64,000 bases of DNA, from assembly GCF_004006175.1 (NCBI RefSeq), contig NZ_CP033219.1:3720001-3784000 (forward strand), read 5' to 3'. The stretch comes from Parasedimentitalea marina (GTDB lineage: Bacteria > Pseudomonadota > Alphaproteobacteria > Rhodobacterales > Rhodobacteraceae). This document shows positions 54,326 through 63,077 of this stretch, in pieces. The notes beneath the pieces were generated by a model. That model worked only from the letters and a program-made list of their open reading frames with translations. It searched no databases and was not told the DNA's origin. A program made the translations under genes and the position numbers. Position 1 is the stretch's first letter; the number at the start of each line of letters is the position of its first letter.

Positions 54326-55240
54326 ATGTCTAAGAAAGTCACGCGTAAGCTCACGACTATTCTGGCCGCCGATGCTGCGGGCTTTAGCCGGGCAATGGAC
54401 GCCGACGAAGAGGGCACATATGCGGCCTTGCACGCTGCCCGTGATGTCTTTGGCAAGTTGATCACCCGCCATGGGGGCCGCATTGCAAACACCGCCGGCG
54501 ACGGGTTGATCGCCGACTTCCCCTCAACCGTCGAAGCCGCCCAATGCGCGATTGAGGTACAAAATGAGCTCGGCTCTCAAGAGAGCGAGTTGAAGTTTCG
54601 GATTGGCGTGCATTTGGGGGACGTGATCGTCGATGGAGAGGACCTGATCGGCGAGGGCGTGAACCTTGCCGCCAGATTGCAAAGCATGGCAGAACCCGGT
54701 GGCGTTTTGATCTCGCAGCAGGTCTACGATCAGGTGCACAGCAAACTGACAATCGGATTTGAGTATCTCGGCGAGAAACGTCCCCGTGATTTACCGGATG
54801 ACATCCCGATTTACCGCATCTCAATGTCCAGATCAGGCTCTGCGGGTCGCGTTTATCCCGAACCACTTTCACGGTTCTTCAAACCAACGTCTCAGAAACC
54901 CGCTAACAGCCCTACCCCGCCCCAGCCAACCTATCCACGCAGTGTGATGCTTGCCGCCCTGATAAGCGGCGCGCTTGTCCTTGTTAATCTGGTCAGCGGC
55001 GGTGGCATCTGGGCGCATTGGCCGATTCTGGCGGCCGCATCAATCGCTGCCTTTAGCATGGCCGACAATGTGATCCCACGCCAGATCAGCGCCCTTGTAC
55101 CCGCGCGCGCAGTGGTGACTATTGCCGCCCTCACATTGGTGAATATCTTTAGCTGGAGTGGTTATCTGTGGGTGCTGTGGCCGGCCGGTGCCTTGCTCAT
55201 CGTCGCAGTGACGCGCAAAATTCTGTCGCAACCCGAATAA
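54326..55240 (+). CDS. class III adenylate/guanylate cyclase with C-terminal membrane domain
   Basis: This 304-residue protein has a catalytic domain at residues 8-170: ILAADAAGFSRAMDADEEGT (metal Asp15), IANTAGDGLIADF (second metal Asp) and VNLAARLQSMAEPGGVLIS with the transition-state Asn and Arg. A proline-rich linker leads to two repeats of a two-helix unit (about 210-255 and 262-300), each carrying LVN and a W-P pair. It likely makes cAMP. The order (catalytic head, membrane tail) is the reverse of most cyclases. Confidence 0.88.
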   Translation: MSKKVTRKLTTILAADAAGFSRAMDADEEGTYAALHAARDVFGKLITRHGGRIANTAGDGLIADFPSTVEAAQCAIEVQNELGSQESELKFRIGVHLGDVIVDGEDLIGEGVNLAARLQSMAEPGGVLISQQVYDQVHSKLTIGFEYLGEKRPRDLPDDIPIYRISMSRSGSAGRVYPEPLSRFFKPTSQKPANSPTPPQPTYPRSVMLAALISGALVLVNLVSGGGIWAHWPILAAASIAAFSMADNVIPRQISALVPARAVVTIAALTLVNIFSWSGYLWVLWPAGALLIVAVTRKILSQPE

Positions 55241-55269
55241 CCGAGGCGTCGTTTATCGCCTCACCGCCG

Positions 55270-55305
55270 CAAAACGAAAAAGGCCGCCCCAGATGGAGCG
55301 GCCTT
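55270..55305 (-). terminator. intrinsic terminator after rplT
   Basis: AAGGCCGC..GCGGCCTT, an 8-bp stem, then TTTTTCGTTTT on the minus strand, 26 bp from the rplT stop. It is also at the end of the convergent cyclase gene. Confidence 0.88.
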
Positions 55306-55330
55306 AAATCTGTCAGTGTGCAGCGGTCGC

Positions 55331-55696
55331 TTAAGCGGCCAGAGCAGACTGTGCCTGGCGCACGATGGCACCAAATGCTTCGGGCTCGTGTACGGCCAGA
55401 TCAGCCAGAACCTTACGGTCAACTTCGATACCGGCCAGGTTCAGACCGTTGATGAAACGGCTGTATGTCAGGGCTTCGTCGTGGCTGCGAACAGCAGCGT
55501 TGATACGCTGGATCCACAGAGCGCGGAAATTCCGCTTACGATTCTTCCGGTCGCGAGTCGCGTACTGGTTGGCCTTGTCGACAGCCTGCGTAGCTACCTT
55601 GAAGACACTTTTACGACGGCCGTAGTAACCTTTGGCTGCCTTGACGATTTTGCGGTGACGGGCGTGGGTTTTAACACCACCTTTTACGCGGGACAT
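55331..55696 (-). CDS. rplT: 50S ribosomal protein L20
   Basis: This 121-residue basic protein has the L20 start [25 protein letters not shown] and the C-terminal domain with [26 protein letters not shown]20 binds 23S rRNA early in 50S assembly and represses its own operon in several bacteria. It is 14 bp after rpmI. infC is not adjacent, which is usual in this group. Confidence 0.97.
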   Translation of the reverse strand: MSRVKGGVKTHARHRKIVKAAKGYYGRRKSVFKVATQAVDKANQYATRDRKNRKRNFRALWIQRINAAVRSHDEALTYSRFINGLNLAGIEVDRKVLADLAVHEPEAFGAIVRQAQSALAA

Positions 55697-55710
55697 ATTA
55701 CGTGCTCCTC

Positions 55711-55911
55711 TTAACGGTCGTAGGGCATGAAGCCCTTGATGATTTTCGCATCGGGGGCTGAGAGAGCGGTTGTGCCGCGCGCATTACGGATGAATTTCTT
55801 GGTGCGTTTGATCATGCCGTGCTGTTTACCAGCCTGGCTTGCGATCACTTTACCGGTCGCACTGACCTTAAAGCGCTTCTTAGCGCTCGATTTTGTCTTC
55901 ATTTTGGGCAT
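55711..55911 (-). CDS. rpmI: 50S ribosomal protein L35
   Basis: This 66-residue basic protein begins [22 protein letters not shown] and has the [20 protein letters not shown] segment that defines L35. It forms a two-gene operon with rplT. The ATG is preceded by AGGAGCC. Confidence 0.97.
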   Translation of the reverse strand: MPKMKTKSSAKKRFKVSATGKVIASQAGKQHGMIKRTKKFIRNARGTTALSAPDAKIIKGFMPYDR

Positions 55912-56026
55912 TTCCGGCTCCTATGGTTCGGGTTCGGTTTTCACACAACACGGCATGCCACTTCCGGCCGGTCGCGCGATAAGAACTGCCCTTTACGAAA
56001 GCACAGCCCTAAGGGCAAGATGATTC

Positions 56027-56248
56027 TTATAAATAACGTCCCAGAACCGAGAAAAACACATCCGGGATCTGATTCATCTGATAGCCACCGGGTTTGGCGG
56101 TCATCGCATAGAGCAACAACCCAAAGGCAATCAGGATGGTCAGCGCCGAAGCCCGAGGCGGTCTTCGGTCGCTCATCGCGGATAATAACGACGGGATAGA
56201 AAACCCGCCGATCACCAAGCCGAGTATCAGGGCTAAATCAGTATCCAT
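56027..56248 (-). CDS. small conserved-looking membrane protein, 73 aa
   Basis: This 73-residue protein has two membrane helices (about 5-24 and 35-52), linked by the basic SDRRPPRASA. The tail is MNQIPDVFFSVLGRYL. I do not recognise a named family. The reading frame follows pyk by 31 bp on the same strand and has a start with AGGTGAACC nearby, so it is probably co-transcribed with pyk. Such two-helix proteins beside pyk are plausible conserved Rhodobacteraceae hypotheticals, which a search could show. Confidence 0.75.
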   Translation of the reverse strand: MDTDLALILGLVIGGFSIPSLLSAMSDRRPPRASALTILIAFGLLLYAMTAKPGGYQMNQIPDVFFSVLGRYL

Positions 56249-56257
56249 AATGGTTCA

Positions 56258-56273
56258 CCTCATCAACATGAGG
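56258..56273 (-). other. hairpin between pyk and the small membrane gene
   Basis: CCTCAT-GTTG-ATGAGG is a perfect 6-bp stem seven bases after the pyk stop, near the ribosome site of the next gene. It may modulate translation or processing; there is no T run. Confidence 0.4.
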
Positions 56274-56279
56274 CTCAGC

Positions 56280-57725
56280 TTATTCCGGGTCGGTGCTATA
56301 AATCAAACGTTCATCGCAGGGGGCAACCCGCAGAATGTTCGTTGTACCGGGTACGTTGAATGGCACACCAGCCGTGATAACAATCTGATCCGTTTCCACC
56401 GCAAAACCACCGGCCCGTGCGGCCCGTGCGGCATTGACGACAGCGCCTTTGAACCGGTCAACTTCGGGTGTCATTACGCAGTTGCAGCCCCAGCTCAGCG
56501 CCAGACGGCGGGCTGTCCCCGGAACCGTGGTCATCGCCAGGATTGGCACACCTGGGCGTTCGCGCGCGGTCAACAGCGCCGTGGTGCCGCTCTGGGTGAA
56601 ACAACAGATCGCCTTGATATCGGTCTTTTCGGCAATCTCGCGGGCCGCAGCGACAATACCGTCGGCAATCGTGTGACCCTTGGCCTTGCGCGAGGCCGCG
56701 ATGATCTCGGCGTAGGTCGGATCCGCCTCTACTTCGACGGCAACATCGTTCATCGTTTGCACAGCTTCGTTTGGATAATCGCCAGCGGCAGATTCCGCGC
56801 TGAGCATGACCGCATCGGCCCCTTCATAGATCGCTGTCGCCACATCCGAAACCTCGGCACGGGTGGGCATCGGGCTTTCAATCATGCTTTCCAGCATCTG
56901 AGTGGCCACGATCACCGGCTTGGCGGCTGCACGGCATTTACGCACCAAACGCTTCTGGATCGGCGGCACTGCAGACACCGGCAGCTCCACTCCCAGATCA
57001 CCGCGGGCAACCATGATACCATCCGAGGCATCCAAGATCTCGGCAAATTTCTCAACGGCCGAAGGCTTTTCAATCTTGCTAAGGATCGCCGCACGGCCAT
57101 TGGCCAGCGCGCGGGCTTCGAACACATCCTTGGCACGCTGCACAAAGGACAGTGCCAGCCAGTCCACGCCCAGGTTACAGACGAATTCCAGATCCTTTAG
57201 ATCCTTTTCAGACAGTGCTGCCAGTGGCAGTTCAACATCCGGAACATTCACGCCTTTGCGGTTTGAAATCGTGCCGCCGATCTCAACCGTACACTCGGCG
57301 AAATCATCGCCACAGGCGTCAACAACCAAACGGATCTTACCATCATTGACCAACAGGTGCGCGCCAACTTCGAGGGCTTGGAAAATCTCGGGGTGAGGCA
57401 GGCAAACCCGGTCCACATCCCCTTCGGCTTTATCCAGATCCATGCGGAACTTGGCGCCAATTTCCAGCTCTTCCGAGCCATTGGCAAAGACGCCAACGCG
57501 CAGCTTTGGACCTTGCAGATCCGCCAGAATGCAAATTGGGCTGTCCAGTTCTTTCTCAACCCGCCGGATAATGCCATGCTTCACAGCAATCTCTTCGTGA
57601 CTGCCGTGTGACATATTCAGACGGAACACATCAGCCCCTGCTTCGTGCAGTGCCTTGATGGTCTCGTAGGTCTCCGATGCGGGCCCCAGGGTGGCTACAA
57701 TCTTTACATTGCGCTGGCGTCTCAT
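56280..57725 (-). CDS. pyk: pyruvate kinase
   Basis: This 481-residue enzyme makes pyruvate and ATP from phosphoenolpyruvate. The barrel contains RRQRNVKIVATLGPASETYETI at the start, the RLNMSHGSHEE substrate region, LSKIEKPSA with the catalytic Lys, and MVARGDLGVELPVSAVP. MLSAESAAGDYPNEAVQTM and a C-terminal allosteric-type domain end with VPFNVPGTTNILRV. The length is normal for type II enzymes. It is divergent from the N-formylglutamate amidohydrolase gene. Confidence 0.97.
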   Translation of the reverse strand: MRRQRNVKIVATLGPASETYETIKALHEAGADVFRLNMSHGSHEEIAVKHGIIRRVEKELDSPICILADLQGPKLRVGVFANGSEELEIGAKFRMDLDKAEGDVDRVCLPHPEIFQALEVGAHLLVNDGKIRLVVDACGDDFAECTVEIGGTISNRKGVNVPDVELPLAALSEKDLKDLEFVCNLGVDWLALSFVQRAKDVFEARALANGRAAILSKIEKPSAVEKFAEILDASDGIMVARGDLGVELPVSAVPPIQKRLVRKCRAAAKPVIVATQMLESMIESPMPTRAEVSDVATAIYEGADAVMLSAESAAGDYPNEAVQTMNDVAVEVEADPTYAEIIAASRKAKGHTIADGIVAAAREIAEKTDIKAICCFTQSGTTALLTARERPGVPILAMTTVPGTARRLALSWGCNCVMTPEVDRFKGAVVNAARAARAGGFAVETDQIVITAGVPFNVPGTTNILRVAPCDERLIYSTDPE

Positions 57726-57846
57726 AGGGGCGGCTCCTTCGGAGTTTCTAAGATGTTATCGCAAACAGTGCGTTCGGGAGCTTATTGCGCAATTTCACTT
57801 TTGCTGCAACTCCCCTATAGATGCGGCAAAAAGGGAAGACAGGCAA

Positions 57847-58584
57847 ATGACATATACACCCTATTTCATTCATGGTGAAGACCGCCCCTCTCGCTGGCTC
57901 ATCACCTGCGATCACGCCACCAATGTTGTGCCCCCTTTTGTCAATGGTGGCGATCTTGGCCTTCCACGTGAAGATATGGAACGCCACATCGCTTATGATG
58001 TCGGTGCCTACGAAGTGTCCAAGCATCTGGGTGAGATGCTGGATGCGCCGGTGATCGCCTCAAACTTTTCACGATTGGTGATTGATCCCAACCGGGGTGA
58101 CGACGACCCCACATTGCTGATGAAACTGTATGATGGCACCATTATCCCCGGCAACCGTCATGCCGACGCGGATCAACGGGAACACCGGCTACAGCACTGC
58201 TATCGCCCCTACCACGCCGCGCTGAAAGCGATGGCTGCACGCGACAACGTGGTGATCATTTCGATGCATTCTTTCACGCCCCAACTGCGCGGCCGCCCGC
58301 AACGTCCCTGGGAAATCGGCATCCTGTTCCCCAACGGCGAGCAGTTTTCGCCGCATGTGGTTGACCATCTAAAACCCCATACCCAGGCCCCTGTCGGCGT
58401 CAACGAGCCCTACATCGGCTATCTGCCGGGCGATGCAATCGACACCCATGCCTCGGCCCATGGTCGGCCCAACACCCTGGTCGAGCTGCGCAACGATCTG
58501 ATCGCGGATCGTCAGGGTCAGCTGATCTGGGCTGAACGATTGGCCCAGGCCCTCCCCCGTGCTTTGGCTGCATCAGGTCTTTGA
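57847..58584 (+). CDS. N-formylglutamate amidohydrolase
   Basis: About 245 residues from the ATG at 57847. The family (PF05013) hydrolyses N-formylglutamate to glutamate and formate, the last step of one histidine degradation route. Conserved segments are LITCDHATN near the start, ASNFSRLVIDPNRGDDD, ISMHSFTP and the C-terminal VELRNDLI. No hut genes are nearby, so histidine use is not implied by context, and N-formylated peptides are another possible substrate. Confidence 0.92.
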   Translation: MTYTPYFIHGEDRPSRWLITCDHATNVVPPFVNGGDLGLPREDMERHIAYDVGAYEVSKHLGEMLDAPVIASNFSRLVIDPNRGDDDPTLLMKLYDGTIIPGNRHADADQREHRLQHCYRPYHAALKAMAARDNVVIISMHSFTPQLRGRPQRPWEIGILFPNGEQFSPHVVDHLKPHTQAPVGVNEPYIGYLPGDAIDTHASAHGRPNTLVELRNDLIADRQGQLIWAERLAQALPRALAASGL

Positions 58585-58703
58585 TGCAGCATAACGGGGC
58601 GTCAACATGAGCATTTTCGTCCTCACAGCGTTGTGAAAACTACCTTCACTTCCCATATTTGTAATGAAGGAAATACTGGAAATATTCAAAAAGGAATGGC
58701 GCT

Positions 58704-58943
58704 ATGACCCTTGTTACTATGACCGCATTCTTCGGTTGGATGACTGTTCTGAACCTTGGCCTACTCATGGTCACCACCATTGCCCTACTGGCCGGCCGCG
58801 AGAAATTCGCGGCCCTCCACGCCAATATGCTGGGGATGGAATCCGCAGATGTGAAAAAGGCCTATTTCCACTACCTCGCCAATTTAAAAATCGTGACCCT
58901 CGTCTTTTGCATCACCCCTTACGTCGCCCTGAAACTGATGTAA
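58704..58943 (+). CDS. DUF6868 small membrane protein
   Basis: This 79-residue protein has two hydrophobic helices (about 5-28 and 58-77) and the pattern FFGWMTVLNLGLLMVTTIALL..MLGMESADVKKAYFHYLANLKI, which I recognise as the DUF6868 group. AAAGGAA is at a good distance from the ATG. The function is unknown. It lies between the formylglutamate and DUF1244 genes. Confidence 0.82.
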   Translation: MTLVTMTAFFGWMTVLNLGLLMVTTIALLAGREKFAALHANMLGMESADVKKAYFHYLANLKIVTLVFCITPYVALKLM

Positions 58944-59019
58944 TCCCGCCGCATTGTACGGCCTGTGTCCAGTTGCTACTTAGTCTGACAAACCTATCGA
59001 CCCTAAAAGGAGCGCATCA

Positions 59020-59334
59020 ATGGATTCGCAGACCGAGATCGAACTCCAGGCCGCCGCATTCCGCCGCCTGCAAAAACACCTGATGGAAGACCGCACCGAC
59101 GCGCAGAACATCGACATGATGAACCTGGCCGGCTTTTGCCGCAACTGCCTGTCACGCTGGTACCAGGAAGCCGCAAATGAGCGCGGCATCGACATGGACA
59201 AAACCCAGGCCCGCGAGATTTTCTATGGCATGACCATGGACGAGTGGAAGACTAATTTTCAAACCGACGCCAGCCCACAAAAACAAGCCGAGTTTGACGT
59301 CGCGTTCAAAGAAAACGTCGCCGACAAGGCCTGA
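59020..59334 (+). CDS. DUF1244 protein
   Basis: This 104-residue soluble protein of the DUF1244 family carries the conserved AAAFRRLQKHLMEDRTDAQNIDMMNLAGFCRNCLSRWY region (quoted by parts: RLQKHL, QNIDMMN, FCRNCLSRWY). The CRNC cysteines may bind a metal. AAAGGAGCG precedes the ATG. The family has a known crystal fold but no assigned function. It is a monocistron or is read with the DUF6868 gene. Confidence 0.92.
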   Translation: MDSQTEIELQAAAFRRLQKHLMEDRTDAQNIDMMNLAGFCRNCLSRWYQEAANERGIDMDKTQAREIFYGMTMDEWKTNFQTDASPQKQAEFDVAFKENVADKA

Positions 59335-59407
59335 TCGCCAAGCTGAACCACCTGCCCCCTGACCTCTGCCAATCGGTTGGCACAGCGGTCAGGGCGCGGA
59401 TTTCTCT

Positions 59408-60550
59408 TCAGATGTCCTGTTTTGAGATCGACCGGCTTAACACCACGATCAGTGCAGCCAAAACCGCCAATAACGTAAATGCCACCCGAACCGAGGTCGC
59501 CTCGGACAGGAACCCAATGATCGGCGGTCCCAGCAACAAGCCGCCATAGCCAAGGGTAGAGACCGCCGCGAGCGCCGTCCCCGGCGAGGTATGCGGATCG
59601 TTTGCAGCCCGGCTCAGGGCCAGCGGCATGATCATCGCATAGCCAATCCCCATCAGGAAAAAGCCCACCAGCGACATGCCGAAAGTGCCGAATCCAACGG
59701 CGCAGAGCACCCCAACAGTCGCGACCGATCCGGCCAGCCGCGCGGCCCCAACTGGCCCCAGTCGCAGGGTGATAGCGTCCCCCAACAGGCGCATCACCAC
59801 CATCGCAATGGAAAACACGGTATAGCCCAGCGCCGCCTGCGCCTCGGTTGCGCCAGAGGAATGCACCAGGAAAATAGCGCTCCAGTCCGCCATGCCGCCC
59901 TCGCCCAGCGACGCACAGAATGCGATGAAGCCAACCACAAACAATGGCCCTTTGGGCAGTCGAAAAACCGGACCCGCCGGACCCGTATCCTGAATATCCG
60001 AGATCCAGTTTCCCCTGGCGGCGAACAGGGTGATGGCGGCGATCCCTGCACCCGCAATGACAAAGTGAGGGGTTATGCCAACCCCGTAAGTCTCGGCCAC
60101 GAACCCGGACGCAGCCCCCAGGCCCGCGCCAAGGCTGAACATCGCATGAAAGGACGACATCATGGGTCGCCCGATATGCCGCTCTGCCTCGGCGGCCCAG
60201 ACGTTCATTGCCACATCCAGGCCGGCCTGAGTGGCCCCAAACAGAAACAGAGCAACACAAAACGTTAGATACGTGGGGGCGAAAGCGATCAGAAACAGGG
60301 TTCCGACATAGGCAAAAGCCATCCGCCGCGTGACTTTGGCAGCCCCGATTTTGTCCGACAATCGACCCGCGATGGGAAATGATGCAATCGCCCCGGCCGC
60401 CATCAGCAACAACAACCCACCCAGAACACCGGGGCTTAGGTCGAAACGGGTCGCCACCGCAGGAATGCGGGACGCCCAGATCCCAAACAATGCGCCATTC
60501 AGGATGAACATTGCGGAGACGACCCGCCAAAAAGTCCGGGTATCAGGCAT
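59408..60550 (-). CDS. MFS transporter, YbjJ-like
   Basis: About 380 residues with 12 predicted helices. ILNGALFGIWASRIPA and the cytoplasmic GRLSDKIGAAKVTRR loop between helices 2 and 3 are typical MFS features. LLGPPIIGFLSEATSVR is the matching segment in the second half. The YbjJ-type branch is mainly uncharacterised. The ATG at 60550 overlaps the end of the DeoR-type gene by eight bases, so the two are one transcript, and the regulator probably controls the exporter. Confidence 0.88.
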   Translation of the reverse strand: MPDTRTFWRVVSAMFILNGALFGIWASRIPAVATRFDLSPGVLGGLLLLMAAGAIASFPIAGRLSDKIGAAKVTRRMAFAYVGTLFLIAFAPTYLTFCVALFLFGATQAGLDVAMNVWAAEAERHIGRPMMSSFHAMFSLGAGLGAASGFVAETYGVGITPHFVIAGAGIAAITLFAARGNWISDIQDTGPAGPVFRLPKGPLFVVGFIAFCASLGEGGMADWSAIFLVHSSGATEAQAALGYTVFSIAMVVMRLLGDAITLRLGPVGAARLAGSVATVGVLCAVGFGTFGMSLVGFFLMGIGYAMIMPLALSRAANDPHTSPGTALAAVSTLGYGGLLLGPPIIGFLSEATSVRVAFTLLAVLAALIVVLSRSISKQDI

Positions 60551-61295
60551 GGATAACACTCACCCCTGCTGCCATCAGGTCAGCAACCTGATCCGTCTTG
60601 GCATCCGTGATCACCTGATCAATTTTTGCCAACCCAAGTGTATGATGCGGCGCTCGCCGGCCAATCTTGTCGCTGTCCGTCAGAACCACTGTCTGCCTTG
60701 CGGCACCATGCATAGCTTTTTTCAAATTGCTCTCACCAAAATCATCCGAGCTAAGCCCAAAGTCCACATCCAGCCCACAGGCTCCTAAAACCGCCACATC
60801 GGCTGATATCCCGGCCATCCGCTCCAGCGCAAAATCCCCGACGCTCACCCCGCCCGAAGCGCTGAGCGCTCCGCCCAGTAAAAAGACAGCACAACCATTT
60901 TCCTGACAGGCAATCGCAACCCATGGCGATGGCGTCACCACCAACCGTCCCTGTTGCAGCGGCAACCTGCGTGCCAGCGCCAGCACCGTTGTTCCACCAT
61001 CCAGGATCAATGTTGTCGCATCGGCCACCTGCTCTAATGCAGCCGAAATCAACGCCGGATGTGGTTCAGGCCCCTCAAGCCGCTTGTGCAAAGGAGAGAC
61101 AGACTGCGACACCGGAACAGCCCCACCCCGAACGCGGTGCGCTCTGCCCATCGCTTCGAGGCTCAGGATATCGCGGCGAATAGTGTCCACCGAAACAGCG
61201 AATTCCAGCGCCACTTCGGTTGCCACAATCTGCTGACCATCCTTAAGCCTTTGCTCAAGAACACGCTGTCGGGTATCGGGAATATTCAGATCCAT
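60543..61295 (-). CDS. DeoR/GlpR-family regulator
   Basis: This 250-residue protein from the ATG at 61295 has a DeoR-type helix-turn-helix at the start (TRQRVLEQRLKDGQQIVATEVALEFAVSVDTIRRDILSLEAMGRAHRVRGGAVP, quoted by parts: QRLKDGQ, VSVDTIRRD, RVRGGAVP). The sugar-phosphate isomerase-like sensor domain contains ILDGGTTVLALARRLP and LTDSDKIG. Such regulators respond to phosphorylated sugars. It is coupled to the MFS gene, but no sugar kinase is adjacent. Confidence 0.92.
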   Translation of the reverse strand: MDLNIPDTRQRVLEQRLKDGQQIVATEVALEFAVSVDTIRRDILSLEAMGRAHRVRGGAVPVSQSVSPLHKRLEGPEPHPALISAALEQVADATTLILDGGTTVLALARRLPLQQGRLVVTPSPWVAIACQENGCAVFLLGGALSASGGVSVGDFALERMAGISADVAVLGACGLDVDFGLSSDDFGESNLKKAMHGAARQTVVLTDSDKIGRRAPHHTLGLAKIDQVITDAKTDQVADLMAAGVSVIHA

Positions 61296-61440
61296 GCACA
61301 ATCCTGCAAAAAGTTGCAGAAAGCCGCATATCGGTATCCTCTCACCCGGTCAATAGGCGCTCACAAATTAATACTCACGGGATGACGACACTGCGCCAAC
61401 TGGTTGGAAAATCCCCTTATCAACGACCCCCAGACTCCGT

Positions 61441-62076
61441 TCAGAGAGACCCGGTTCGAGCGATCTCAAGCAACGAGGACAAGACAGCATCGGCCGCGAC
61501 CGAGGCAAGGATCATACCCATAACCCGGCTAACAATGGCAGCGCCTGAGTTGCCGATAACCCGAATGATTGGGTCAGCCAGAACCATGAACAGGCACGCG
61601 ACAGCCAAGACAGCCACCATAACCACACCAGTTATTGCCTGATCACCGACCCCGAATTGGGCGTTGTCCGTCAGCATGACAATGGCCAGCATCGCACCGG
61701 GAGAGGCCAGCGACGGCACTGCCAGTGGGAAAATTGCAGGGGATGGCGCAGAGTCTTGCGCCTGTTCTTCATCCTCGACAGATCGTCTGTCACTTGCGGG
61801 TTTGGAGTCGCCAAAAATCATTGTCAGGGCAAACAGGAACAATACGACCCCCCCTGCCACCTGGAACGACAGCAGGCTAATGCCCAATGCATCAATCAAG
61901 AGCTGACCAAACATCAGGAAGAACAACAGCACGGCAATACTGACCACGGTGGCCAGCAACGCCGTTTTGCGTCGATCCGGCGCCGCCATGCCTGCGGTTA
62001 CGGCAATAAAGACGGGAATGGTGCCAATCGGATCGATGACAACCCACAGGGTGATGAAACGTTCAAGTAAATCCAT
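61441..62076 (-). CDS. MarC-family membrane protein
   Basis: This 211-residue protein has six predicted helices. The opening FITLWVVIDPIGTIPVFIAVTAGM and FQVAGGVVLFLFALTMIFG, followed later by PLAVPSLASPGAMLAIVMLTDN, are the signature segments of the MarC family. The family was once linked to multiple antibiotic resistance, but no transport activity is settled. An insert of charged residues (SDRRSVEDEEQAQD) lies near residue 110. Confidence 0.92.
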   Translation of the reverse strand: MDLLERFITLWVVIDPIGTIPVFIAVTAGMAAPDRRKTALLATVVSIAVLLFFLMFGQLLIDALGISLLSFQVAGGVVLFLFALTMIFGDSKPASDRRSVEDEEQAQDSAPSPAIFPLAVPSLASPGAMLAIVMLTDNAQFGVGDQAITGVVMVAVLAVACLFMVLADPIIRVIGNSGAAIVSRVMGMILASVAADAVLSSLLEIARTGSL

Positions 62077-62154
62077 GGCCGCACAGAAGCACAGGCGTCA
62101 GCCTGATGCACGACTTAACAACCACCCCGCAACTTCACCCGCAAGATCCCGCCC

Positions 62155-62182
62155 ACAAAAAAGCCGCCCCAGTGGGGCGGCT
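62155..62182 (-). terminator. intrinsic terminator after dat
   Basis: AGCCGCCCC-ACT-GGGGCGGCT, a perfect 9-bp stem, then TTTTTTGTGGG on the minus strand, 25 bp after the aminotransferase stop. Confidence 0.92.
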
Positions 62183-62206
62183 CTAGAAAATCAATGTCCA
62201 GACTTA

Positions 62207-63067
62207 TCAGACCGCAGCTTTGCGGCTCTCGTCCAGATAGATCTCGCGCAGACGCTTGGCGATTGGCCCCGGAGTACCATCACCCAGTTGCACGCCGTCA
62301 ATCTCAACCACCGGCATCACAAAGGCACTCGCCGAGGTGGTAAAGGCCTCGTCCGCCTCCTTCGCCTCGTCAATGGTGAACAGACGCTCTTCGATCTTCA
62401 ACTGCGCCTCAGCCGCCATGCGCAGCACCGCCTTACGGGTGATACCATGCAAAATATCCGTCGACAGCGGACGGGTTACAATGGTGCCATCCTTGACGAA
62501 ATAGGCATTGTTGCTGGTGCCTTCGGTGACATGACCATCTTCGATCAACCAGGCGTCATCACAGCCGGCTTTCTTGGCCATCATCTTACCCATCGAGGGG
62601 TACAGCAACTGCACAGTCTTGATATCGCGGCGGCCCCATCGAATATCCTCGATCGAAATGATCTTTGCACCCTTCTTGGCGGCAGGGTTGTCCGCCAAAT
62701 TGGGCTTGTTCTGGGTGAACAACACGATTGTCGGCTTGGTATCCGCCGATGGGAACACAAAATCACGGTCGCCATCTGATCCACGGGTGATCTGCAGATA
62801 GACCAGACCCTCGACAATATCGTTGCGCTTTACCAGCTCGCGGTGGATCTCCAGCAGCTCATCCTTAGAGCAGGCCGCCTGCATCTCCAGCTCGTCCAGC
62901 GACCGCTGCAGGCGCACGGCGTGGCCTTCAAAATCAATCAGCTTGCCGTCCAGCACCGATGTCACCTCATAGACGCCATCCGCCATCAGGAAACCACGGT
63001 CAAAGATAGAGACCGTGGCCTCGGTTTCCGGCAGGTATACGCCGTTTACATATACGGTACGGGTCAT
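62207..63067 (-). CDS. dat: D-amino-acid aminotransferase (fold-type IV)
   Basis: This 286-residue PLP enzyme has the pyridoxal Lys K150 in GRRDIKTVQLL and the fold-type IV segments VSIFDRGFLMADGVYEV, LVYLQITRGSDGDRDF and VTEGTSNNAYFV. TKPTIVLFTQ and DWR-like changes place it with D-amino-acid rather than branched-chain transaminases. It interconverts D-amino acids and 2-oxo acids. It follows the epimerase gene by 10 bp. Confidence 0.88.
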   Translation of the reverse strand: MTRTVYVNGVYLPETEATVSIFDRGFLMADGVYEVTSVLDGKLIDFEGHAVRLQRSLDELEMQAACSKDELLEIHRELVKRNDIVEGLVYLQITRGSDGDRDFVFPSADTKPTIVLFTQNKPNLADNPAAKKGAKIISIEDIRWGRRDIKTVQLLYPSMGKMMAKKAGCDDAWLIEDGHVTEGTSNNAYFVKDGTIVTRPLSTDILHGITRKAVLRMAAEAQLKIEERLFTIDEAKEADEAFTTSASAFVMPVVEIDGVQLGDGTPGPIAKRLREIYLDESRKAAV

Positions 63068-63077
63068 GTACGTCTCC

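Noticed and set aside
56136..57200. 354-codon plus-strand frame
   Set aside because: Antisense to pyk and the small membrane gene; no protein-like features.
59259..60530. 423-codon frame on the minus strand
   Set aside because: It overlaps the MFS gene in another frame; its translation is Arg/Cys-rich without membrane helices, typical of an out-of-frame reading.
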